Source of the DNA: Clostridium beijerinckii
GTDB taxonomy: Bacteria; Bacillota; Clostridia; Clostridiales; Clostridiaceae
Length of the DNA stretch: 64,000 nt
Assembly: GCF_036699995.1 (NCBI RefSeq)
Contig: NZ_CP144906.1
Location: 2,103,501-2,167,500, forward strand
Direction of reading: 5' to 3'
The notes under the pieces were generated by a model. It had not been told where the DNA came from, did not search any database, and worked only from the letters and a program-made list of their open reading frames with translations. This document shows, in pieces, positions 1-6,780 of the stretch. Position numbers and translations under genes: made by a program. Numbering within the stretch: the first letter of the stretch is position 1; every line of letters begins with the position of its first letter.

Positions 1-103
1 AGGATACGAAGTTACACCTTTGAAAGGATTACCAGGAGAAAAACCAGGATATTATTTTGTGACTGATCCAGATGGATATAAAGTGGAAGTTATACGAAGA
101 TAA
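1..103 (+). CDS. C-terminal end of a glyoxalase/VOC family protein (partial)
   Basis: Only the last 33 codons are in the window, in frame from base 2 to a TAA at 101-103. The end reads PGYYFVTDPDGYKVEVIRR, the typical last strand of lactoylglutathione lyase and other vicinal-oxygen-chelate proteins. The Glu in KVEVI is at the place of the metal-ligand Glu of glyoxalase I. A terminator follows at 141-186. Because the N-terminal half lies outside the window, true glyoxalase I cannot be told from another VOC enzyme. Confidence 0.7.
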   Translation, partial: GYEVTPLKGLPGEKPGYYFVTDPDGYKVEVIRR

Positions 104-140
104 TACTCTTATGCTTAAAAAATAAGTGAATTATATTGGA

Positions 141-186
141 TTAAGAGAGATTACGAAAATATAAAAGTAGTCTCTCTTTATATTTT
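141..186 (+). terminator. Rho-independent terminator after the VOC gene
   Basis: Stem TAAGAGAGATTAC / GTAGTCTCTCTTA, with a 12-nt loop, followed by a T-rich tail. It separates the VOC gene from the penicillin-binding protein gene. Confidence 0.8.
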
Positions 187-270
187 CATAATGTGGAATT
201 GGAGATGTAAAGATATACATTTATATGATATAATTTATTTAGAGATTTAGGATAGAGAAGGTTAGATTTT

Positions 271-2304
271 ATGGATAAAAAGAAAAATATTTATATATTA
301 ATTGGAGCAGGAATAGTAGTGATTCCATTTATTATTAGTTTAACTGCTTTCTTTTTTTACAATAAGACGCATAAACCAGAAACTAAATTACTGGAGTACT
401 TTAGTTTATTAAATTCAAAGGAATATGAAAAAATGTATGATTTGGCGGATGGTGAAATCATACAAAAGATGTCCAAAGATGATTTTATTACAAGAAACAA
501 AAATATTTATGAAGGTATTGGTGCTAGCAATATTGAAATTCACATAAAAAATGTAAAAAAAGATGGTGATAAAGCTACTGTGGACTATGAAACCAGCATG
601 GATACAATATGTGGAAAATTAGAATTTTTAAATAGTGCAACTATGAGTAGGAAGATTGGAAAAGATTATGCTTTAATGTGGAATTCTCAAACAATATTCC
701 CGGACTTAGCTGATAGTGACAAAATAAGAGTTAAAATAATAGAATCTAAAAGAGGAGACATATTAGATAGAAATGGAGCTAAACTGGCAACAGATTCTTT
801 TTCATCTAACGTTGGAATTGTTCCAGGAAACTTAGGTGAAAACAAAGATAAATCAATTGATGAAATTTCAAAAATATTAGGGATAACTGTTGACTATATA
901 AACAGTCAACTAAATGCATCATATGTTAAGCCCGATATGTTCATTCCAGTGAAGACAATACCATATGGTGATGAGAGAATTCCGAGCCTTCTTAAAATTC
1001 CGGGAGTTAAAATTAATGATAAAGATGCAAGAGTTTATCCTTTAGGAGAGCAGGCGGCACATCTAACAGGATATGTACAAACTATAAATGCTGATGAATT
1101 GGACAAACACAAAGGCGAGGAGTATACTGAAAATTCTACAATTGGTAAATCAGGACTTGAAAAAACATACGAAGATACATTAAGAGGAATCGATGGGGCT
1201 GAAATATATATTCAAAGTATTCAGGGCGAAAAGAAGAAATCAATTATAACAAAAGATGTTAAAAACGGTATGGATTTAAAATTAACAATTGATGGCAATT
1301 TACAAAGTTTATTGTATAGTCAGCTTGGTAGTGATAAAGGAACTTCAGTTGCTATGAATCCTAATACAGGAGAGGTTTTAGCGTTGGTTAGCACACCAGC
1401 ATTTAATCCAAATGATTTTGTTTTGGGTATGTCAGGTGATAAATGGAATAGTTTGAATAATGATCCTAAGAAACCTATGTATAATAGATTTCAAGCAACA
1501 TTAGTGCCAGGTTCTTCCTTTAAGCCAATTACTGCGGTTATTGGTTTAGATACAAAAAAGATAGATCCTAATGCCAATAAAAATATAACTGGTCTTAGTT
1601 GGAAAAAGGATAGCAGTTGGGGAAATTACTCAGTTACAAGAGTAAGCGATTATAAAGGACCGTCAAATCTATTGAATGCACTTGTTTATTCTGATAATAT
1701 CTACTTTGCTCAGGCTGCGTTGGATATTGGAAAGGATATACTTAAAGATAAGTTAAATAGCTTTGGATTTTTTGATAAAATCCCATTTGAATATCCATTA
1801 TATAATTCACAATATTCAAGTGATAAGGAGTTTAAATCTGAGGTACAACTAGCGGACAGTGGATATGGTCAAGGTGAAGTTTTGGTAAACCCTGTGCATT
1901 TGGCAGCGCTTTATACTATGTTTCAAAATGAAGGAAATATATTAACACCTTATCTTGTGACAAAGGATAATTCAGATAAAAAAGTATGGAAAGCAAATGT
2001 TGTGTCAAAAGACTCAGCTAATATAGTACTTCAAGATTTAATACAAGTAGTAGAAAATTCAGGCGGAACAGGTCATGGAGCTTATACTAATGGATTAACT
2101 ATAGCTGGAAAGACAGGAACGGCTGAGATAAAAGCATCTCAGGATGATAATAATGGTACAGAATTAGGATGGTTCGTTGGGATGACCACTAATAAATCTC
2201 CAAACAATCTATTGGTAGTAATGATGATTGAGGATGTTAAAGATAGAGGTAGTAGCCACTATGTAGTTCCTAAGGTAAAGAAAGCTCTGGAAACTGTAAA
2301 TTAG
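271..2304 (+). CDS. Class B penicillin-binding protein, transpeptidase (PBP2a/PBP3-like)
   Basis: 677 aa peptidoglycan transpeptidase anchored outside the membrane by one N-terminal segment (about residues 7-29). Domain order is a MecA_N/NTF2-like domain (about 36-145), a PBP dimerisation domain (about 155-320, with TIGKSGLEKTYED) and the transpeptidase domain (about 345-670). All three catalytic motifs are present: SSFK with nucleophile S415, SDN at 474-476 and KTGTA at 614-618. The ATG is preceded by GAGAAGG. The gene stands alone between two terminators, not in a division cluster. The MecA_N plus dimer plus transpeptidase layout is that of low-affinity PBPs, so reduced beta-lactam affinity is possible, but nothing in the sequence proves it. 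Confidence 0.9.
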   Translation: MDKKKNIYILIGAGIVVIPFIISLTAFFFYNKTHKPETKLLEYFSLLNSKEYEKMYDLADGEIIQKMSKDDFITRNKNIYEGIGASNIEIHIKNVKKDGDKATVDYETSMDTICGKLEFLNSATMSRKIGKDYALMWNSQTIFPDLADSDKIRVKIIESKRGDILDRNGAKLATDSFSSNVGIVPGNLGENKDKSIDEISKILGITVDYINSQLNASYVKPDMFIPVKTIPYGDERIPSLLKIPGVKINDKDARVYPLGEQAAHLTGYVQTINADELDKHKGEEYTENSTIGKSGLEKTYEDTLRGIDGAEIYIQSIQGEKKKSIITKDVKNGMDLKLTIDGNLQSLLYSQLGSDKGTSVAMNPNTGEVLALVSTPAFNPNDFVLGMSGDKWNSLNNDPKKPMYNRFQATLVPGSSFKPITAVIGLDTKKIDPNANKNITGLSWKKDSSWGNYSVTRVSDYKGPSNLLNALVYSDNIYFAQAALDIGKDILKDKLNSFGFFDKIPFEYPLYNSQYSSDKEFKSEVQLADSGYGQGEVLVNPVHLAALYTMFQNEGNILTPYLVTKDNSDKKVWKANVVSKDSANIVLQDLIQVVENSGGTGHGAYTNGLTIAGKTGTAEIKASQDDNNGTELGWFVGMTTNKSPNNLLVVMMIEDVKDRGSSHYVVPKVKKALETVN

Positions 2305-2331
2305 TAAGTTTAATAATTGAAATTTATATAT

Positions 2332-2363
2332 TAAATGGCTGTAGATTTATACAGCCATTTTTA
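2332..2363 (+). terminator. Terminator after the PBP gene
   Basis: Stem AAATGGCTGTA / TACAGCCATTT with a short loop and a T-rich 3' side, about 30 bases after the stop codon. Confidence 0.85.
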
Positions 2364-2444
2364 GTCAAATATATCATAAATATTTATGTTAATTAGCGTG
2401 CAGATGAAATTATAGATAGATTATGAAGTTAAAATAAAATTAGG

Positions 2445-3794
2445 TTAAAACTCACGTTCAAAAATGCTCACTTTTTCATGATCGTGAAAGTCTTCTATTG
2501 AGTTTATACCAAGCTTATTCAACACCTCATCAAGTACTTTACTATGAACTGGAACCTTTATGGGGGAATCATAAGCAAATTTATCAGCTGACTCCTTACC
2601 TTGTTCTGTAGGAATTATTGCTTTAGGACCACCAACACATCCGCCAACGCATCCCATTCCTTCTAAGAAGTTTGCATCAACATTTCTATTTAGAGCGTTT
2701 TCAAGAAGTTCTTTACAATCTTTTACTCCAGAGGCTTTTGCAGCTTTAAAATACTTGTGCTTTTCAGGGAAAAGTTCTTCAACTGTTTCTGATACAGCAA
2801 TTGAAACGCCACCACTACGGGCGTATAATCTTCCGCCTCTAGAAGCGTACTCAACGGATGGCACTCCATCCAAATTACCAGGCTTTATGTCTAAAGCTCT
2901 GAATACTTCGTCAAGTTCCTGAAATGTTAATACAAAATCTACTGCATCGTTTAAATCCTTATCTTTAGCTTCCGCTTTTTTTGCAATACATGGGCCTATA
3001 AAAACTACTTTTGCATCGGAATCAAGACTTTTTATCATTCGTGCAGCAGCAACCATAGGTGAAACCGATGGGGATAAATCAGGAACAAGTTCCTTGTAAA
3101 CTTTTCTAAGCATTCCTATCCAAATAGGGCAGCAACATGAAGTAATCATCAAGTTCTTAGGCCCATTTACATGCTTATCAAACTCAACAGCTTCTTTTAT
3201 TGTTAATACATCTGCTGCAAAGGCAACTTCGATCATATCAGTAAAACCTATTTTTATAAGGGCAGCCCTGATTTGATCCATAGTAACTTCATCACCAAAT
3301 TGACCGCTAATAGCAGGAGCAACTGCGGCAAAGACTTTTTCATTGTTCTGTATTAAGTCTAAAACAGGAAGAAAATAAACTTTATCTAATATTAATCCAT
3401 GCTTACATGAATCGACGCATACACCACAATTTAGGCATTTATCATTATCTATGTAGGTTGATTTTTCATTTTTATCATAAAGAATGGCATCAAAAGGACA
3501 AGCAACCTGACAGCTAAATTTACCATCTTCATTTCTAGGACATGATTCATCACAGCCTTTAAGTTTTTCAATTAATCTTGTATTAACTGTATATTCTGTA
3601 ATTGCTTTTTTTAAATTATATACATAATTATTATCGAACTCCATATCAACGCCACACAACGATCTAATAATTTCAAAAGTTTCTTGTGGAGACTTTTTAT
3701 GACATACCATAATACGTTTAAGAGTTTCGTCAAAATTACCATTGTAATATGATTTGACTAACTCATCGAATAAATCATTATATTTATTATTCAT
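2445..3794 (-). CDS. Group B [FeFe] hydrogenase (CpIII-like)
   Basis: 449 aa iron-only hydrogenase. A ferredoxin-like region comes first, with Cys motifs around residues 81-97 and a CLNCGVCVDSC cluster. The H-cluster domain follows, with its three signatures altered: TSCCCPIW in place of TSCCPGW, PCIAKKAEA, and EGMGCVGGCVGG. The CCCP form and these loops are the mark of group B enzymes such as C. pasteurianum hydrogenase III. It would interconvert protons and H2 with ferredoxin in the cytoplasm. An ATG 21 bases upstream is in frame, but GGAGGT lies 6 bases before ATG-AAT-AAT at 3794, so that start was chosen. It is monocistronic. Redox bias and physiological role cannot be read from the sequence. 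Confidence 0.88.
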   Translation of the reverse strand: MNNKYNDLFDELVKSYYNGNFDETLKRIMVCHKKSPQETFEIIRSLCGVDMEFDNNYVYNLKKAITEYTVNTRLIEKLKGCDESCPRNEDGKFSCQVACPFDAILYDKNEKSTYIDNDKCLNCGVCVDSCKHGLILDKVYFLPVLDLIQNNEKVFAAVAPAISGQFGDEVTMDQIRAALIKIGFTDMIEVAFAADVLTIKEAVEFDKHVNGPKNLMITSCCCPIWIGMLRKVYKELVPDLSPSVSPMVAAARMIKSLDSDAKVVFIGPCIAKKAEAKDKDLNDAVDFVLTFQELDEVFRALDIKPGNLDGVPSVEYASRGGRLYARSGGVSIAVSETVEELFPEKHKYFKAAKASGVKDCKELLENALNRNVDANFLEGMGCVGGCVGGPKAIIPTEQGKESADKFAYDSPIKVPVHSKVLDEVLNKLGINSIEDFHDHEKVSIFEREF

Positions 3795-4041
3795 TAAGAC
3801 ACCTCCAAATTGCAAAAATATCTATTATATATTATTATATATTTATTTGCATATATTAATACTAAAATTCAGCATAAGTTAAATTAAAATAGAGAAAAAT
3901 AAGAAAATGGAAGGAAAAACAAACAGAGATGTAGAATAAATATTTAAATTACAATTAATAAATTTTATGTTAATCTTGAATTTTACTAATTGTAAACGTA
4001 TAATTAGAATTGAATTTTGTTCTTATTGGGGAGATGTAGAA

Positions 4042-4398
4042 ATGTTTATTTATATATTAAATATTTTAAATGATGGGGCACGGAAAAATAAAATTAATGA
4101 GTTATCAAACAGTGAAATTATTAATGATACAGATTATATCTCGAGGTTAGCAAATATTAAAAGAGGTTCTGATATTAAAAGTTTTAATAGTAAAATAGAA
4201 GATATTGTAGCAATTTTGGATAAATATAAATTGAATAGAAATGACAGAATTGAACTTTTAAGTAAGTTTATAGTTTGTAATGACTATAATTGGATAATTG
4301 AAAATGCACATGATAATTTTTATATTAAAAAAAAAGAAAAAGTAATCATAGATTCAATATCAATGTTAGAAAATATGTTAATGAAAGCAATGTTTTAG
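4042..4398 (+). CDS. Hypothetical protein, 118 aa
   Basis: Not recognised. The frame is open from 3967, but GGGGAG eight bases before ATG 4042 (MFIYILNILNDGARK) makes that the better start. The protein is hydrophilic and probably helical, with no membrane segment, no Cys pair and a Lys-rich C-terminal third. It lies between two minus-strand genes. The AT-rich codon use matches its neighbours. Confidence 0.5.
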   Translation: MFIYILNILNDGARKNKINELSNSEIINDTDYISRLANIKRGSDIKSFNSKIEDIVAILDKYKLNRNDRIELLSKFIVCNDYNWIIENAHDNFYIKKKEKVIIDSISMLENMLMKAMF

Positions 4399-4429
4399 AT
4401 TCAGAAAGAGATTTGATTGAAATATTAAT

Positions 4430-4465
4430 TTAAAATAAAAAGGAGCACTAAATATAGTGCTCCTT
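4430..4465 (-). terminator. Terminator of the aldolase gene (possibly bidirectional)
   Basis: Perfect stem AAGGAGCACTA / TAGTGCTCCTT with a 4-nt loop. On the minus strand it is followed by TTTTTATTTTAAATT, so it ends the aldolase transcript. It may also stop the plus-strand gene ending at 4398. Confidence 0.85.
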
Positions 4466-4478
4466 ATATTCAATGAAA

Positions 4479-5345
4479 TTAAGCTCTGTTTACTGAACCG
4501 AATAATTCCATTTTTTCTTTAACTGTAGCTTTGATAGCTTCGAATCCAGGATTTAATAACTTTCTTGGGTCAAATCCTTTTCCTTCTAAATCTTTTCCAG
4601 CTTCAATATATTTTCTAGTAGCTTCTTGGAATGATAATTGGCATTCAGTATTAACATTGATCTTAGCTACTCCAAGAGATATAGCTTTCTTTATCATATC
4701 TTCAGGGATTCCAGTACCACCATGTAATACTAATGGCATTGAAGTTCCTACAGCTTCTTCAATTTTAGCTAATGCATCAAAATCTAATCCAGCCCAGTTT
4801 GCAGGGTATTTTCCATGAATGTTTCCAATACCAGCAGCTAACATAGTAACTCCTAATTCAGCGATTTGTTTACATTCATTTGGATCAGCAACTTCACCTT
4901 TACCTACAACTCCGTCTTCTTCTCCACCAATTGAACCAACTTCTGCTTCTAAAGAAAGTCCTTTTTCATTAGTTATAGCAACTAATTCTTTAGTTTTTTC
5001 AATATTTTCAGCTATTGGATAGTGAGATCCATCGAACATGATTGATGAAAATCCAGCTTCGATACATTTTTTTGCACCTTCATAGCTACCGTGATCTAAA
5101 TGTAAAGCAACTGGTACAGTGATGTTTAATTCTTCTATCATTGCTTTAACCATTGCAGATACAGTCTTATATCCTGTCATATATTTTCCAGCACCTTCAG
5201 ATACACCTAAGATAACTGGTGAATTATTTTCTTGTGCAGTTAATAATATAGCTTTAGTCCATTCTAAGTTGTTGATGTTGAATTGACCAACTGCGTATTT
5301 TCCTTGTCTAGCTTTGTTTAACATTTCTTTAGCTGATGTTAACAT
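4479..5345 (-). CDS. fba: Class II fructose-1,6-bisphosphate aldolase
   Basis: 288 aa zinc aldolase of glycolysis and gluconeogenesis that cleaves fructose-1,6-bisphosphate to DHAP and glyceraldehyde-3-phosphate. LHLDHGS gives catalytic D84 and zinc ligand H85. Further zinc ligands are H178 in GNIHGKYP and H208 in LHGGTG. Length is normal for the short Gram-positive class IIB form. The start is ATG with GGAGG eight bases upstream. It is a single-gene unit: the terminator is just downstream and a long leader with its own hairpin lies upstream. A tagatose-bisphosphate aldolase is the main alternative, but the stand-alone setting favours Fba. Confidence 0.93.
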   Translation of the reverse strand: MLTSAKEMLNKARQGKYAVGQFNINNLEWTKAILLTAQENNSPVILGVSEGAGKYMTGYKTVSAMVKAMIEELNITVPVALHLDHGSYEGAKKCIEAGFSSIMFDGSHYPIAENIEKTKELVAITNEKGLSLEAEVGSIGGEEDGVVGKGEVADPNECKQIAELGVTMLAAGIGNIHGKYPANWAGLDFDALAKIEEAVGTSMPLVLHGGTGIPEDMIKKAISLGVAKINVNTECQLSFQEATRKYIEAGKDLEGKGFDPRKLLNPGFEAIKATVKEKMELFGSVNRA

Positions 5346-5687
5346 TTTACGACCTCCGTATACTTGTATATTTATTATAATAACTATAATAGCTTAAGAA
5401 AACTGATTTATGTACTTTACACATCAGTTTTTCCTTTTTCAAACTTATTATACTCTAAAATTAGCTATATGAAAACAATAAATTGAAAAATCTGCTTCTT
5501 TTAATAAGTCATATGTATCTTTATACGAAATTTACATAATATATATTTAGATAATAAAGAACTTATTTTATGAAAGAGTGGTAATATGTAGGATTATGTA
5601 TAAGAAAAAGATTTTTAAGGGAAAAATTGAAACATTCTAAAAATGATTAAGATGTTAAAATTTTATTACATGTGAGGAGGTCATTTT
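5346..5687. promoter_or_regulatory. Divergent intergenic region fba / carD, with fba leader hairpin
   Basis: This 342-base gap holds no gene. On the minus strand a TATAAT box (GAGTATAATAAG, around 5445-5456) would start an aldolase transcript with a leader of about 90 bases. The leader contains a stem AAAACTGAT / ATCAGTTTT (about 5399-5431). Read on the plus strand, the same stem is followed by several T. Nothing else is supported. Confidence 0.4.
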
Positions 5688-6191
5688 TTGTTTAACATAG
5701 GAGATAGAGTTGTATACCCAAGTCAAGGAATAGGAATAATTGATGTTATAGAAGAAAAAGAACTCAATGGTGAAAAAATAAAATGCTATATAATACACTT
5801 AATTAATAATACTATGAAGTTAACTTTGCCTATTAGTACAGCAAATACATCTAATATGAGGTTAATAAGTGATATTAAAACTTTGGAGAATAGCTTAAAA
5901 CATGTAGATAGATTTGTGGCGGAGGCAGAGAAGTTTTCTAAAATTAATTATAAAGAAAGAAGAAGCGTGAGCAAAATAAAAATAAAATCAGGTACATTTG
6001 ATGAATTTCTTGAATTAATCTTTGATCTAACACAATTAAAAAAATGGCATAGTTTAAATTCAAGTGAAAAACAAATGTTAAATTATATAAAGAAAATTGT
6101 TATAGAGGAGATAGCTCAAGCTAAAGGATTAACAAGCAATGAAGCTTCTGAGTTATTAGATCTTTCAATCAATTTAAATAAGTTAAGTTAA
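5688..6191 (+). CDS. CarD-family transcription regulator
   Basis: 167 aa. The N-terminal CarD/CdnL/TRCF RNA-polymerase-interacting domain (about residues 1-60, FNIGDRVVYPSQGIG) is followed by a helical C-terminal domain (about 70-165). The family binds the beta subunit of RNA polymerase and stabilises open complexes, especially at rRNA promoters. The start is TTG: AGGAGG lies seven bases before TTG-TTT-AAC, and no ATG gives the conserved N-terminus. It stands alone. The reading as CarD-like is firm; target genes are unknown. Confidence 0.85.
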   Translation: MFNIGDRVVYPSQGIGIIDVIEEKELNGEKIKCYIIHLINNTMKLTLPISTANTSNMRLISDIKTLENSLKHVDRFVAEAEKFSKINYKERRSVSKIKIKSGTFDEFLELIFDLTQLKKWHSLNSSEKQMLNYIKKIVIEEIAQAKGLTSNEASELLDLSINLNKLS

Positions 6192-6196
6192 AAGGT

Positions 6197-6224
6197 TTGC
6201 TATTTTACTGAAGTATGTTATAAT
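6197..6224 (+). promoter_or_regulatory. Sigma-A promoter of the zinc-ribbon gene
   Basis: TTGCTA, 16-base spacer, TATAAT, with TG one base before the -10. It predicts a start near 6231 and a leader of about 95 bases before the coding start at 6325. Confidence 0.65.
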
Positions 6225-6265
6225 AGTTATTGTAAATAAAAGGTTTTTTATAGATATGTAAATTT

Positions 6266-6315
6266 CTCCTTTAGAGAATTATATGAATCAATATATTAAT
6301 CTTTAGTTAAAGGAG
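6266..6315 (+). promoter_or_regulatory. Leader anti-Shine-Dalgarno pairing
   Basis: CTCCTTTA (6266-6273) is perfectly complementary to TAAAGGAG (6308-6315), which contains the ribosome site of the gene at 6325. A leader hairpin could hide the ribosome site. The match is seen in the sequence; any control role is inference. Confidence 0.4.
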
Positions 6316-6324
6316 GAACTTTAT

Positions 6325-6480
6325 ATGACAGATAAGACTTTAGTATGCAGAGATTGTGGAGAAGAATTTGTTTTCACTGTGGGAGAACAAGAATTCTACC
6401 AAGAAAAAGGATTTACTAATGAACCTACAAGATGTATATCTTGCAGAAGAATTAAAAAGGAACAAAATAATAGAAGATAA
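6325..6480 (+). CDS. Small zinc-ribbon domain protein, 51 aa
   Basis: Starts MTDKTLVCRDCGEEF with AGGAGG at 6311-6316, and contains a second Cys pair in RCISCRR. The two CxxC knuckles spaced about 30 residues apart match the short 'probable zinc-ribbon domain' family common in Firmicutes, whose job is unknown. A promoter lies upstream and a strong terminator follows, so it is a one-gene unit. Confidence 0.8.
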   Translation: MTDKTLVCRDCGEEFVFTVGEQEFYQEKGFTNEPTRCISCRRIKKEQNNRR

Positions 6481-6492
6481 TATTATTTTATT

Positions 6493-6526
6493 AAGAGTTG
6501 TAAGATTTTCTTACAACTCTTTTTTG
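6493..6526 (+). terminator. Terminator of the zinc-ribbon gene
   Basis: Perfect 12-bp stem AAGAGTTGTAAG / CTTACAACTCTT, 5-base loop, then a T run. Confidence 0.9.
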
Positions 6527-6619
6527 ATATATAAAGGTATAAAAGAGTAAATATTGAAATCTAATTATGTTAATTGAGTAAGTAGTATAAGGTAGGAAAA
6601 TAAATTACCGCGAAGTGTG

Positions 6620-6709
6620 TGTGGTTAAGTCACATTTATTTTATAGGAGTCTATATGATTATTTTATATAGCATTGACTGAAATTTTTAATCATTGTGAT
6701 AAAGTCACA
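6620..6709 (+). promoter_or_regulatory. Pair of 15-bp CRP/FNR-like operator sites before the sulfur reductase gene
   Basis: TGTGGTTAAGTCACA (6620-6634) and TGTGATAAAGTCACA (6695-6709) agree at 13 of 15 bases. Each is an inverted repeat of TGTG(A)/TCACA. The centres are 75 bases apart, close to seven helical turns. The second site overlaps the -10 of a possible promoter (TTGACT 6674-6679, 17-base spacer, TGATAA). The pattern fits a Crp/Fnr-family dimer, but the regulator is not in the window and binding is inferred. Confidence 0.55.
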
Positions 6710-6780
6710 GAAGATATCAACCATTTTAGCTAAACTTAAATTAAAGAAATGCATTGCATTTATAAAAGGAGAGAGCTATT

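Noticed and set aside
4531..5022. Two plus-strand open frames inside fba
   Set aside because: They are antisense to a clear aldolase gene, have no ribosome sites and have unnatural composition.
6356..6550. 64-codon plus-strand frame over the zinc-ribbon gene
   Set aside because: The other frame, starting at 6325 with AGGAGG and two CxxC pairs, is the real gene; this one also runs through the terminator.
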